This document shows, in pieces, positions 37,901 through 46,889 of a stretch of DNA of 64,000 nucleotides (position 1 is its first letter; the number at the start of each line of letters is the position of its first letter). The position numbers were made by a program, and so were the translations under genes. The notes beneath the pieces are model-generated. The model was not told the DNA's origin. It made no database searches and worked only from the letters and a program-made list of their open reading frames with translations. This DNA is from JAKACA01 sp963769255 (GTDB lineage Bacteria > Actinomycetota > Acidimicrobiia > Acidimicrobiales > Bog-793): assembly GCA_963769255.1 (NCBI GenBank), contig CAVYKV010000001.1, forward strand, positions 2,542,001-2,606,000, given 5' to 3'.

Positions 37901-39544
37901 TTCGACGCCGCCGCCCAGGTGGGCGCCTGGATGCAGGCGAACCTCACGCGCCCGGTCAGCTTCGACCACCTCGACCTGCAGGTCCTCGCCGACAAGGAGC
38001 ACTCCGTGCCGACGGAGCTGCGCATCACGACGAACGACGGAGGCGACGTCCTCGTCCACCTGCCGGCCGTGCGGGACCTCGACCGCCCGGGGGCCGTTGC
38101 GGACGTGCCCATCTCCTTTCCCCGCCTCACGGGCAGCATCATCCGCTTCACCGTCGAGGCCGTCCGCCCGGTGACGACGATCAACTGGTACTCCGAGAAA
38201 GCCATCGTCCTCCCCTTCGCCATCGCCTCCATCGGGTTGCCCGGGGTGCAGTTCACGCCGGAGAACCCGAAGGCACAGATCCCCCGCGTCTGCCGTGGGA
38301 ACCTCATGGCGATCGACGGCAAGCCCGTCTGGGTGGCCATCACGGGGACGGTCGGCGCCGGCGAGGACGGCAGCGGACTGCAAATCTCCGGTTGCGGCCC
38401 CGATGCCCACGGCATCCACCTCGGTCCCGGCACCCACACCGTCACGACCGTCTTCGGACAGCTCACCGGCATCGACCTCGACCGCCTCGTGCTCGACTCC
38501 GCCCCGGGCGGCGGCGGCGAGCCGTTGCTGCCCGACCGGGACCTTCGTCCCGTGCCCGGCACCCTCGCCGGCGGGGGCTCCCCCGCCCTGGCGGCCCCCA
38601 ACGTCCGGCTCGTCTCCTCGACGGCGACAGGCGGGCGCCTCGCCGTGACGGGAGCCTCCGGCCCGTTCTGGCTCGTGCTCGGGGAGAGCCAGAACGCCGG
38701 TTGGACGGCGAGCATCGCCGGGGGCAGCGCCCTCGGCAGCTCCACCCTCATCGACGGGTACGCCAACGGCTGGTACGTCGACCCGCCCGCCGGCTCCTTC
38801 ACGGTCGATCTGTCCTGGACGCCGCAGCGCGAGGTGAACGTCGCCCTCGTCGTGTCGGCGGTCGCCATCGTGGGCTGCCTCGTGCTCGCCGTCGTGCCCT
38901 GGTGGCGGGTTCAACGCCGGTGGCGCCGGCGGGCGGAAAGACGATCGGGGGCGGCGTCCGAAGGCGAGGAGGACGGCGAGGAGGGCGCCAGCACCGAGGG
39001 CCACGGAGCGCCGCCCGACCGGGCCTTCGAGGGTGGCTGGCGGGCGACGCTCGGCGCCCCCTGGGTCGCCGGGCGACCTGCCCGTCTCCCCAGCGCCCTG
39101 GCGGCGGGCGTCGTGGCCGGCGCCGTGTCCGCCGTCGTCGTCCCGCCGGGATGGCCGCTCCTGGTGGGTCTCGGCATCGGTGTCGTCGCCTTCGGGGCCG
39201 CCCGCTTCGCCGGCCTGCGCGTCGTCCTGCTCGTGACGGCCGTGACCATGGCCGTCCTGGCCGGCGCCATCACCGTGGCGGGCCAGATGGCCCACCACTA
39301 CACCACGGGGGACAACTGGCCCGAGAACTTCTCCGGCACGGACATCGCGGCCTTCACCGCCTTCCTGGCGCTGGCGGCCGACGCCCTCGTGGAGGTCGTA
39401 CGGGAACGTGCTCCCGGCCGCCCGGAGCGGGAGCGGCCGGCTCACCGGCGGGAGCGCCCGCGGCGTTCCGACTCAGGACCGTCGCTGCAGACGGGCCTCG
39501 GCGGCGAGGAGCTCGAAGGTGCCGAGGGCGGTGGCCTCCCATGA
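34925..39544 (+). CDS. AftD-like alpha-(1->3)-arabinofuranosyltransferase with discoidin-type domains
   Basis: The 1539-residue membrane protein starts at GTG 34925. The N-terminal GT-C part (about 1-430) has repeated membrane segments and the conserved extracytoplasmic loop MVSADTKLYLYLDPGSLL and QALSMWDPS, matching the DUF3367/AftD family. The central part holds F5/8 type C-like modules (PYMAFDGNLETAWTTSAF and AVFAFDDNPSTSWGPGF). A further beta-rich module (GPFWLVLGESQNAGWTASIA) precedes C-terminal membrane helices. It probably adds arabinofuranose or a related sugar to envelope glycan. It neighbours a GT4 and a GT39-like transferase. The last 72 bases overlap the convergent GT4 gene. Confidence 0.85.
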   Translation: MRRDDRDHARWRAGLELLVLAALAFVPLLLTKPGMVSADTKLYLYLDPGSLLDQALSMWDPSTAAGTVTHQQIGYLLPQGPFYWSLAHLGVAPWVAQRLWFGSLLFLAGAGIRYAVRALGLSGAGPLVGGVVYALSPYAMQYIERISAILMPWAALGWLLGFTVLALRRGGLKYPALFALTVALAGGTNATSLIYVGIAPVAWVLYALLVTREATLRRVLCSSVQIAVASVLVSLWWIAGLRVESAYGLDVLKYTETVPAIAGPSTASEVMRGLGYWYFYGSDRLGPWLSSAVEYTQRVGLIVVSFVLPALGVLAGAVTRWKARAYFAFVGLVGLVLSVGTHPYTGPSFLGGALKEFMTRTTAGFALRSTDRATPLVVMSLAVLLGAGLAAFGSSLASFRSPLRYGALVPAGLCVALAVVNAGPLMTGLAVDPHFDRPSRLPSYLVSAAKYLDSQGDSTRVLIEPGNDFADYTWGNTIDPVWPGILTRPSIQRQQLPDGGPATVDLLSAFDLTLQQGTYEPSTLAPIARLFSAGDVVLESDDTFWHYNTPAPRPTWELFDPPPAGIGQPVAFGPAAPNEAPAADSLLDEQALATPADAPWPPPVAVFPVSDARPIYRAEPATAPLVLDGSGAGLVAAAAAGLLADNATVFYAGSLDGHPALEREAVPAGAALVLTDSNAKVLRHWSTVNDNVGEVLPATPGPTVADPTAQPLQIFDTSASSTETVATYAGAHYVSASSYGNPVAFTPEDRPYMAFDGNLETAWTTSAFSDADGQWLQVGLQQPVTTGEIDLVQPYLEQPNRWITKVTLTFDGDHSLTTTLGAASRQGNGQVVSFPTRTFATLRVTIDDTTWGKRNAGGASGVGFAEVGIPGVNITESLQLPSDLLSALGPSSLSHRLTVILTRDRVSPFPPRTDPEPSMRRSFVLPTARTFSLGGTARISALIPDNEIDDILGGSHVFGGAVLGSNRRLNGDLNARAVFAFDDNPSTSWGPGFDAAAQVGAWMQANLTRPVSFDHLDLQVLADKEHSVPTELRITTNDGGDVLVHLPAVRDLDRPGAVADVPISFPRLTGSIIRFTVEAVRPVTTINWYSEKAIVLPFAIASIGLPGVQFTPENPKAQIPRVCRGNLMAIDGKPVWVAITGTVGAGEDGSGLQISGCGPDAHGIHLGPGTHTVTTVFGQLTGIDLDRLVLDSAPGGGGEPLLPDRDLRPVPGTLAGGGSPALAAPNVRLVSSTATGGRLAVTGASGPFWLVLGESQNAGWTASIAGGSALGSSTLIDGYANGWYVDPPAGSFTVDLSWTPQREVNVALVVSAVAIVGCLVLAVVPWWRVQRRWRRRAERRSGAASEGEEDGEEGASTEGHGAPPDRAFEGGWRATLGAPWVAGRPARLPSALAAGVVAGAVSAVVVPPGWPLLVGLGIGVVAFGAARFAGLRVVLLVTAVTMAVLAGAITVAGQMAHHYTTGDNWPENFSGTDIAAFTAFLALAADALVEVVRERAPGRPERERPAHRRERPRRSDSGPSLQTGLGGEELEGAEGGGLP

Positions 39545-40699
39545 GCGGGTGCCGGCCCGCTCCCTCGCCGCCCGCGAGAGGCGGCCCCTCAGGACGGTGT
39601 CGGACAAGACGCGGTCGACCTCTTTCACGAACTGGTCGTCGTTGTCGAAGAGGAGTCCCGTGACGCCGTCCTCCACGGCGTCGAGGTGGCCGGCGATGCG
39701 GGAGACGACAGCCGGGGTGCCACAAGCCCCCGCCTCCGTCACGCTCATGCCCCACCCCTCGCGGGCGGAAGCCGACACGAGCACCCAGGCGCGGCGGTAG
39801 AGCTCCACGAGCTCGTCGTCCTTCACGTGGCCGGCGAGGCGCACGATGCCGCCGGCGCCGGCCTCGGCGATAGCCGCCTCTAGGCGGGCTCGCTCGTAGC
39901 CCTCGCCGGCGATGACGATCTCGAGCCCTGGGTGGAGGGCGGCGAGCGGCCCGGCGAGCGCCACGACGCGTTCGAACTGCTTGACGGGGACGAGGCGGCC
40001 GACGGCCAGCACGAGGGGGTGATCGGTCCTGCCGGCGCGGCCGGGAAGCGTGCTGAAGCGCTGGTCGACCCCCGGCGGCACGACGCTCACGCGCCCGGGC
40101 CGGAGGCCGAGGGACTCGACGATCTCCTCCCGGGAGGACCGTGAGAGGGTCGCCACCCTGCTGCGGCGGTAGAGAGGTGGTGCGAGACGGGACTCGACGA
40201 GGTTGCCCAGCCTGGCGAGGCGGGGTGGCAGCACCATGTTCCACATCTCGGCGTGAACGTGGTGGAGGAACACGAGGCGAGGCCCTCGCCACCAGAGCGG
40301 GCTCATGAAGGGCATGCCGTTCCAGATCTCGACGAGCCCGTCGAGGTGCCCGATGGGACCGAGGCGGCCGGCGGCGAGCTCGATGGGAGCTTCGGCGAAG
40401 ACGCGGTAGCGGCCGGCGTGCCGCCTCGAGCGGTAGCCGTCGCGTTCCGCCGTCACCGGCGCCCCGGCGACGCCGCTCGTCCGCACGACCACGTCGACGC
40501 CGGCTTCCGCCCAGCGGCGGGCAATCTCGTGGGCGTGCAGCTCCGAGCCGCCGGCCTCGGGGTCGTCGAGATCACGCCAGGCGACCATGCCGACACGCCG
40601 GAGCCCGGTCTCGGCCGCCAGAACCGCGAGCCGCCGGCGCCAGTCGTCGACGAGGTCCGGCCGCTCCTCCGGCGGCCGTGCCCTCCCGGCGTCGGTCAC
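39473..40699 (-). CDS. GT4-family glycosyltransferase
   Basis: The 408-residue product has the two-domain GT-B layout. The N-domain includes RRVGMVAWRDLDDPEAGGSE and LVFLHHVHAEMW; the C-domain includes LVLAVGRLVPVKQFERVVAL, LEIVIAGEGYERARLEAAI and the E-x7-E site in VSASAREGWGMSVTEAGACG. It transfers a nucleotide-sugar unit to an unknown acceptor, probably in envelope polysaccharide synthesis. GTG 40699 overlaps the stop of the FAD enzyme (GTGA). Its 3' end is antisense to the end of the AftD-like gene. Confidence 0.9.
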   Translation of the reverse strand: MTDAGRARPPEERPDLVDDWRRRLAVLAAETGLRRVGMVAWRDLDDPEAGGSELHAHEIARRWAEAGVDVVVRTSGVAGAPVTAERDGYRSRRHAGRYRVFAEAPIELAAGRLGPIGHLDGLVEIWNGMPFMSPLWWRGPRLVFLHHVHAEMWNMVLPPRLARLGNLVESRLAPPLYRRSRVATLSRSSREEIVESLGLRPGRVSVVPPGVDQRFSTLPGRAGRTDHPLVLAVGRLVPVKQFERVVALAGPLAALHPGLEIVIAGEGYERARLEAAIAEAGAGGIVRLAGHVKDDELVELYRRAWVLVSASAREGWGMSVTEAGACGTPAVVSRIAGHLDAVEDGVTGLLFDNDDQFVKEVDRVLSDTVLRGRLSRAARERAGTRSWEATALGTFELLAAEARLQRRS

Positions 40700-42234
40700 G
40701 GTCGGACCAGGCGGGCAGGAGCGCCGCGGCCGGAGCCGGCATCGCCTGCAGCCGTGCCGGCCGAGGTGCCGGCGGGAGCCGGAGCCTTGCCGAGCTGCTC
40801 CTCGTGGTATTCGGCTTCGACGTTCACGTTCCAGGTGTCGTACGCCTCGCCGAAGAGGTTCTCGACGGTGAGGAGGGCAGTGAGCATGGAGTGGTCCTGG
40901 TTGTTGTAGCGGTGCATCCCGTTGCGTCCGACGGCGTGCACGTTCGGCACCTCGCTCGAGAGCCACCGGCGGATGACCTCCACCCGCTCGAGGTAGCCCG
41001 GGTCGTAGACGGGGTACGCCTTGGGCATGCGGACGACATAGCCCCGCTCGACGTCCCCGGGCTGCACGAGCCCGATGGCGGCGAGCTCACGCATCCCGAG
41101 CTCCACGAGCTCGTCGTCATCGAGGCTCCACAGCTCGTCGCCCTCGAACACGAAGTACTCGAGACCGAGGCAGGTGCGGCCGTCCTGCACCATGTCGGGC
41201 GACCAGGACCCGAAGTTCTGGATGCGCCCGAGGCGCACCTTCTCGTCGTGCACGTAGATCCAGTTGTCCGGGAACCCCCGTTCGGCGGGAACGACGAGGG
41301 CGACCGTGAGGAAGTCGCGGTAGTGGAGCCCCTTTGCCGCCATCTGCACGTCCTCCGGCGCCGGCGGGTCGAGGGACAGGAGGAGCTCGCTGAGCGGCAT
41401 CGACGAGATGACGTGGTCGACGGGGACCATCTCGTGCACGGGGCGCCCGTCGGGACCGAGAGAGACCAGCTCGACGGCGACGGCGGCGCTCCCGGACCGC
41501 TCGATGCGCTCGACGGAATGGCCGAAGGAGATGGTCGACCCGTGCGCCTCCACGGCCTCGGCCGTCCGTTCCCACATCATCCCGGGACCGAGGCGGGGGT
41601 ACTGGAACTCCTCGATGAGCGAGGTGATGACGCCGCGGCGGCGCTTCGGGAGGAGGGCGTTCGTGACGGCCTTCCACAGTGAGAGGTTCTTGATGCGCTG
41701 GGCCGCCCAGTCGGCCTGGATCTCGGAGGCAGGCATCCCCCACACCTTCTCGGTGTAGGTCTTGAAGAACATGCGGTAGAGGCGCCAGCCGAAACGGCTG
41801 GCCACCCAGCCCTCGAAGCTGCTCGGGTCGCGGGGCGGGCGGAGACGGACCCAGAGATAGGAGGCGCCGCAGCGGAGGGAGCCGATGAGACCGAGCCCCC
41901 GCAAGGCGTTGCCGAGCTGGATGGGGTAGTCGAAGAACTTGCCCCCGTAATAGATGCGGCTCAGGCGGGGGCGCACGAGGAAGTCCTCCGGGCCGAGGAT
42001 CTCGTGCCAGAGCGCCTCCACCTCGGGCACCTTCGTGAAGAAACGGTGCCCCCCGATGTCGAACCTCCAGCCATCGCGCTCGACGGTGCGGGCGATGCCA
42101 CCGACAACGGTGTCGGCCTCGACGACACGGCAGCTCGTGCCCCGCCGGCAGAGGGCGTAGGCCGCCGTCAGCCCTGCCGGGCCGGCACCGACGACGAGGA
42201 CGCGACCCGGTCCGTCGTCGCCGGGAGCCTCCAT
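40696..42234 (-). CDS. FAD-dependent oxidoreductase, UDP-galactopyranose mutase-like
   Basis: The 512-residue product has an N-terminal FAD motif VLVVGAGPAGLTAAYALCRRG followed by TVVGGIARTVERDGWRFDIGG. It then has the GlfA-like segment SRIYYGGKFFDYPIQLGNAL and the C-terminal NNQDHSMLTALLTVENLFG. It resembles amine-oxidase-fold sugar mutases and related enzymes; a UDP-galactopyranose mutase role fits the neighbouring glycan genes but is not proven. Start ATG 42234, or GTG 42255 for seven more residues. The C-terminal tail is Ala/Gly/Pro-rich. It is coupled to the GT4 gene downstream. Confidence 0.8.
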   Translation of the reverse strand: MEAPGDDGPGRVLVVGAGPAGLTAAYALCRRGTSCRVVEADTVVGGIARTVERDGWRFDIGGHRFFTKVPEVEALWHEILGPEDFLVRPRLSRIYYGGKFFDYPIQLGNALRGLGLIGSLRCGASYLWVRLRPPRDPSSFEGWVASRFGWRLYRMFFKTYTEKVWGMPASEIQADWAAQRIKNLSLWKAVTNALLPKRRRGVITSLIEEFQYPRLGPGMMWERTAEAVEAHGSTISFGHSVERIERSGSAAVAVELVSLGPDGRPVHEMVPVDHVISSMPLSELLLSLDPPAPEDVQMAAKGLHYRDFLTVALVVPAERGFPDNWIYVHDEKVRLGRIQNFGSWSPDMVQDGRTCLGLEYFVFEGDELWSLDDDELVELGMRELAAIGLVQPGDVERGYVVRMPKAYPVYDPGYLERVEVIRRWLSSEVPNVHAVGRNGMHRYNNQDHSMLTALLTVENLFGEAYDTWNVNVEAEYHEEQLGKAPAPAGTSAGTAAGDAGSGRGAPARLVRP

Positions 42235-42290
42235 GCCCTCATTCTCGCGCGTCACGGAGTCCGTGAGCCCGGTCGGTTCGGGCCCGCCCG

Positions 42291-43982
42291 TCACCGCGGG
42301 CTGAACCGGTCGAGCGTCGACCCCTCGTAGATCTCGAAGGGCGTGTCGCTCTTCAACGTCTGAAGGACCACCTTGTACGAGTGCCCCTGCCACTGCGTGA
42401 GATCGCGCAAGATGGCCTGACACTTGAACCCGAAGCCGTTGTAGCCGGGCGCCCAGACGTAGAAGACGCTGCCCGACGAGCCGGCGAGCGCCTCCACCTT
42501 GCGGGCGAAGGCGGTCGTGGAGGCGGCGTTCACCACCTGGAGGTAGTTGACCCAGTCGACGATTTCCGGGGTGTCGCCGCGGGGGAAGGTGATCTCCTGG
42601 TAGCGCCCGGCCAGCACGCGACTCACGGCCGGCCCCAGCTGGTCCGGGCAGTAGGCGACGACGTCGCCCGCCCGCGCTTGGGCCGCGATGGCGGCGCCGA
42701 CCTTGCCGGCGCCCGTACGGGCGATGTAGGCGTTCGGGACAGCGGCAAGGAACCCGAACACGACGGCGAGGGCGAGGAAGCCGTGGCGGGTCCTCCGGTC
42801 GGGGATGGCGGTGAGCCCGTAGGCCATGATGACGAGGGCGGGAAAGAGCACGAAGGCGGTGTAGCGGTCGGCGAAGGTGGAGCCGTCGATGCGGCCGGCC
42901 AGGATCCCGACGACGAGGGTGGCGAGGACGCCGACGGCGAGCGCCCGCACGCCGGGTCGCGTGCGGATGTCCAGCACGACGAGCCAGCGCCCCATGGGCG
43001 TGCCGAAGACGGCGAGAACGGCAAAGAAAAAGAAGAGGATGGCGAGCCCCCGCCCGAAGTCCGAGTTGCCGCCGGCGAACTGTGTCACGGTGAAGACGAC
43101 GGCCGTGAGCTGAGCCGGCGCCGCCCACGGCGTGCCCGTGTGGTGCGTCTGGAACCAGAGCGTCGGCAGCCACGGGAGGAATGTGGCCGTCCCGACGACG
43201 AGGGCCCCGAGCAGGTAGCGCGCCTCGTGCCGATAGGGCCCCTTCCACAGGCACCAGAGGGAGGTGACACCGAGCACCGCCGTCGAGTAGAGCGCCCAGT
43301 AGTGCGTGTAGAGCGACGCCGAGGTCAGCACGGCGAGGCCGGCGGCGTTCCAGATCGTCGGGCGGCGAAGCAACGACATGACCGAGAGCGCCGTCAACGT
43401 ACCGAGGAGAATGAGGAGCCCGTACATGCGGGCCTCCGTGTCGTAGTAGACGACGAAGGGTGACATCGCCATGAGGAGGGTCACCGCCCAGGCGGTCGTC
43501 CGGCCGCGGTCGAGGCGGACCGCCTGCTCCGACGGCGAGGCGGCGTCGAGGCTCCACCAGTGGGAGCCCAAGCGGTAGCCCGTCAGCCAGGCGACGGGCA
43601 GGTTGACGATGCCGAGGATGCCGGAGAGGGAGCGCACGGCAAGGTTCCCCTGGCCGAACACGAGCATCCAGAAGTGGAGGACGTAGTAGTAGAGCGGTGG
43701 CGCCCCGTCGTCGCGCAGCAGCCCGGGTATCTGGTGGAGCGGCGCCCTCGCGATGTCGACGGTGAGGGCCTCGTCCAGCCAGAGGGCGGAGGTCGTCCGG
43801 AAACGGAGGAAGATCGCCACCCCGAGCGTGATGACGACGCCGATCTTCATGACGAGGTCCCAACGCGAACTCGCGGGGGCGGGAGGGCCGGCAACGAGGT
43901 GGGAGTCGGCGAGCGCAGCCTCCGGTGCGTCCCGCTCGGCGGTCACCCCGGAGGTCCGCACCGGCGGGTCTTCGAGGTGCAT
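42291..43982 (-). CDS. GT39-like polyprenyl-sugar glycosyltransferase, membrane
   Basis: The 563-residue integral membrane protein begins at ATG 43982. After a polar N-terminus it has the first helix KIGVVITLGVAIFLRFR, then TSALWLDEALTVDIARAPL, whose Asp-Glu pair is the expected catalytic acidic motif of GT-C enzymes such as ArnT/PMT. DGAPPLYYYVLHFWMLVFG and YDTEARMYGLLILL are also family-like. About ten membrane segments are seen. The C-terminal third is extracytoplasmic and soluble. It probably transfers a sugar from a lipid carrier to envelope material. It precedes the FAD enzyme and GT4 gene on the same strand. Confidence 0.82.
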   Translation of the reverse strand: MHLEDPPVRTSGVTAERDAPEAALADSHLVAGPPAPASSRWDLVMKIGVVITLGVAIFLRFRTTSALWLDEALTVDIARAPLHQIPGLLRDDGAPPLYYYVLHFWMLVFGQGNLAVRSLSGILGIVNLPVAWLTGYRLGSHWWSLDAASPSEQAVRLDRGRTTAWAVTLLMAMSPFVVYYDTEARMYGLLILLGTLTALSVMSLLRRPTIWNAAGLAVLTSASLYTHYWALYSTAVLGVTSLWCLWKGPYRHEARYLLGALVVGTATFLPWLPTLWFQTHHTGTPWAAPAQLTAVVFTVTQFAGGNSDFGRGLAILFFFFAVLAVFGTPMGRWLVVLDIRTRPGVRALAVGVLATLVVGILAGRIDGSTFADRYTAFVLFPALVIMAYGLTAIPDRRTRHGFLALAVVFGFLAAVPNAYIARTGAGKVGAAIAAQARAGDVVAYCPDQLGPAVSRVLAGRYQEITFPRGDTPEIVDWVNYLQVVNAASTTAFARKVEALAGSSGSVFYVWAPGYNGFGFKCQAILRDLTQWQGHSYKVVLQTLKSDTPFEIYEGSTLDRFSPR

Positions 43983-44102
43983 CGGAGGCCATGATAACCC
44001 CGGGATCCCTGCAACCGAGGGCGGTTGCGACACCCGAGGTGCCCCCGGGGCCGAGGTGGGCGTGCGTATGATGACCGGCACCAGGTACCAGGGGGAGGCG
44101 AC

Positions 44103-45827
44103 GTGCCGAGCAACTACGACCGACGGGAGTTCCTCGCCAAAGCCGCCAAGGGTGGTGCGGCCTTCACCTTGCTCGGAGCCGGCGGCACCCTCCTCGAGGC
44201 ATGCGGCGGCAACGGCAACAACACCACGAAGCAGACCTCGACGACCGTCTCGACGGCCAAGGCGAAGCAGATCGGGGTGAATCCGCCACCCGCCTCGGCG
44301 AAGCTCGGGGGCAGCCTCACGATGGGCACCGAGGCGGAGGAGTCGAGCATGGACCCGACGGAGGCCCACTTCGACTCGACGGGCGTCTGCTACGCCCGCG
44401 CCGTCTACGACCCGCTCGCCATGGTCACCTTCTCGGGCGACGTCGTGCCCTACCTCGCGGAGTCGATCGTGCCCAACAACACCTTCACACAGTGGACGAT
44501 CACGCTGCGCCCCGGTCTCACGTTCCACGACGGCACCCCGTGTGACGGCGCCGCCCTCCTGTTCAACATGAAGGAGTACTACGCCTCCTCGCTCGTCAAC
44601 TTCGCCCTGACGTACTTCAAGAAGGGCGGCCTCAAGCAGACCGGCCCCCTCTCGGTGACGCTGACGATGACCGACCCCTGGGTGGCCTTCCCGGCCTGGC
44701 TCGCCGGTTACATCGGCGGCCAGATCGCCTACGTGTTCTCGCCAACGCAGTTCCGCAAGGGCGAGTCCGTGCTCGCCACCCACCCTGTCGGGACGGGGCC
44801 GTTCACCTTCGTGAAATGGGAGGTGAACAACTTCATCACCTTCAACCGCAATCCCCACTATTGGCGCAAGGACGCCATGGGTCGCCGGCTCCCCTACCTC
44901 GAGTCGCTCACCTACAAGCCGCTGCCGGCTGTGACGACGCGCTACGACGCCCTCGACGGCGGGTCACTGCAGATCATGCACACCGACGACGACCCGACCA
45001 TCCTCCTCATGGAGGCCAACAAGAAGATCGACGTGCTCCTCGACGACGAGGTCCACATCGGGGAGCCCGACTGCAACTTCGGCATGGTGAACACCTCCAA
45101 CAGCGTCCTGAAGGACATCCGTCTGCGCCAGGCCCTCGCCTATTGCTTCAGCCAAGAGGATTACTGCTCCGACATCGGCAAGGGCCTCCTCAAGCCCATC
45201 ACCGGCCCCTTCCCGTCGCCGAGCCCGTACTACGCCCCCACGAACTACCCGGGCTACGACCCGCAGAAGGCGAAGTCGCTCGTCGCCGCCTGGTCGGCCG
45301 ACCACGGGGGCGCCAAACCGACCATCAAGTACACGACGACGGCGACGCCCGAGTCGGCGACGTCCGCCGCTTTCGTGCAGCAGTTCTACGAGCAGGCGGG
45401 CTTCGACGTCACCGTCGGCACCGTGCAACAGTCGGCCCTCATCGACGATGCCGTCTTCGGCGACTACGAGGTGTTCGCCTGGCGCCAGTTCGCCAGCATC
45501 GACCCTGACCTCAACTACGTCTTCTGGTCGTCCACGGGCGGTGCCATCGACTTCTCACGCAACCACGACCCGGTCATCGACAACGCCCTCAACGTGGCGC
45601 GCCAGACGACGGATTCGGCCACGCGCATCGGCGCCTACCAGACGGTTGCGGAGCGATTCGCCGTCGACCTCCCCTACATCTGGGCGTCCCGCGACGTCTG
45701 GAGCATCGGTGCCCTCAAGACCGTACAGAACTGGAACAACCCCACGACCGTGACGGGCGACCAGCGGGGCTGCCCCATGCTGTCGGGCATCATCTGGCCG
45801 ACAGAGATCTGGACCGAGGACACCTAA
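44103..45827 (+). CDS. Peptide ABC transporter substrate-binding protein (SBP_bac_5), Tat-exported lipoprotein
   Basis: The 574-residue product starts at GTG 44103 after AGGGGGAGG. The N-terminus DRREFLAKAAKGGAAFTLLG is a twin-arginine signal, ending at lipobox LEAC. The binding fold follows: GTEAEESSMDPTEAHFDSTG, WTITLRPGLTFHDGTPC, GTGPFTFVKWE and NPHYWRKDAMG, and C-terminally FWSSTGGAIDFSRN. It should capture oligopeptides outside the membrane for the permease pair encoded just downstream. It is the first gene of a five-gene transport operon ending at 50020. Confidence 0.93.
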   Translation: MPSNYDRREFLAKAAKGGAAFTLLGAGGTLLEACGGNGNNTTKQTSTTVSTAKAKQIGVNPPPASAKLGGSLTMGTEAEESSMDPTEAHFDSTGVCYARAVYDPLAMVTFSGDVVPYLAESIVPNNTFTQWTITLRPGLTFHDGTPCDGAALLFNMKEYYASSLVNFALTYFKKGGLKQTGPLSVTLTMTDPWVAFPAWLAGYIGGQIAYVFSPTQFRKGESVLATHPVGTGPFTFVKWEVNNFITFNRNPHYWRKDAMGRRLPYLESLTYKPLPAVTTRYDALDGGSLQIMHTDDDPTILLMEANKKIDVLLDDEVHIGEPDCNFGMVNTSNSVLKDIRLRQALAYCFSQEDYCSDIGKGLLKPITGPFPSPSPYYAPTNYPGYDPQKAKSLVAAWSADHGGAKPTIKYTTTATPESATSAAFVQQFYEQAGFDVTVGTVQQSALIDDAVFGDYEVFAWRQFASIDPDLNYVFWSSTGGAIDFSRNHDPVIDNALNVARQTTDSATRIGAYQTVAERFAVDLPYIWASRDVWSIGALKTVQNWNNPTTVTGDQRGCPMLSGIIWPTEIWTEDT

Positions 45828-45923
45828 GGCCTCAAGGCGCCGGGGCATCGGGCCGAATGGGATTGAACCCCGTCGTGGATGGGGTCGGGCGGTACCATCC
45901 GTGACAGGTCGAAAGGGGATCAA

Positions 45924-46889
45924 TTGGCTCAGCTGGTGAGGCTGCGGCGACTGCTGGAGGTGATCGTGACGCTGTTCCTCGTCACGCTCGTCACCTACTT
46001 CCTCACCTCCAAACTGCCGGGCAACGAGGGATCGGTCATCTGCGGGTCGGCGCCGCCGTCCTGCGTGCGACACGAGGACGCCATCCTCTACCTCAACCAC
46101 CCCTTCTTCGCCCGCTTCTTCCACTGGCTCGGGAACCTCGTGTCGGGCAACCTCGGCAATACCCTGACTCCCCCCGTTCCCATCACGACGCTGCTCAAGC
46201 AGGACTACGCCGTCACGCTCGAGCTCATCATCTTCAGCCAGGTCATGGCTGTCATCGTGGCCATCCCGCTCGCCATGTGGGGGGCCCTGCGAGCCAACGG
46301 CCTCTTCGACAAGGTGACGACGACGGTCACCTTCGGGACCCTCTCGCTCCCGACCTTCGTCGTCGGCCCCCTCCTCGTCCTCCTCTTCACCGTCGGCAAG
46401 CCCCTCAACTGGTTCCCGGCCGTCTCCTCGAGCCTCCCCTCCATCGGCAGCAATCCGGCCCGCAACCTCGACGTCATGTTCCTGCCCTCGCTCGTGCTCG
46501 CCATCGGATCGCTCGCCGTCTACCAGCGCCTCCTGCGGGCCGATATGATCGCCACGCTCGAGGAGGACTTCATCGTCATGGCACGGGCGAAGGGGCTCTC
46601 GACCTGGCGCATCCTTTTCCGCCACGCCTTCCGGCCCTCCACCTTCACCCTCGTCACGGTCGGGGGGGTGCAGGTCGCCACCCTCATCACGGGGGCCGTC
46701 ATCGTGGAGAACGTCTTCGGCCTGCACGGCCTCGGCGCCGCCCTCGTCTATGCCGTGAGCAACAAGGATCTCCCGACGGTTCAGGTCATCACGATCATCG
46801 TGGCGGTCGCCTTCATCGTCATCAACTTCGCCATCGACCAGCTGTACGCCGTCATCGACCCGAGGGTTCGTCGTGCCCGAACCGCTTGA
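45924..46889 (+). CDS. Peptide ABC transporter permease (DppB-type)
   Basis: The 321-residue product starts at TTG 45924 behind AAAGGGGAT. It has six membrane segments (first LEVIVTLFLVTLVTYFLTSKL). The inner-membrane signature of the EAA loop is MARAKGLSTWRILFRHAFRP, which contacts the ATPases. Its partner permease starts 17 bases before its stop, so the two are translated together. It is part of the importer with the binding protein at 44103 and ATPases at 47871 and 48950. Confidence 0.94.
   Translation: MAQLVRLRRLLEVIVTLFLVTLVTYFLTSKLPGNEGSVICGSAPPSCVRHEDAILYLNHPFFARFFHWLGNLVSGNLGNTLTPPVPITTLLKQDYAVTLELIIFSQVMAVIVAIPLAMWGALRANGLFDKVTTTVTFGTLSLPTFVVGPLLVLLFTVGKPLNWFPAVSSSLPSIGSNPARNLDVMFLPSLVLAIGSLAVYQRLLRADMIATLEEDFIVMARAKGLSTWRILFRHAFRPSTFTLVTVGGVQVATLITGAVIVENVFGLHGLGAALVYAVSNKDLPTVQVITIIVAVAFIVINFAIDQLYAVIDPRVRRARTA

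Noticed and set aside
34864..39445. Very long open frames (557-922 codons) on both strands across the AftD-like gene
   Set aside because: They are shadows caused by high GC at third positions. Their products are Arg/Gly/Pro/Glu-rich with no domains, while the chosen frame shows AftD and discoidin motifs and membrane segments.
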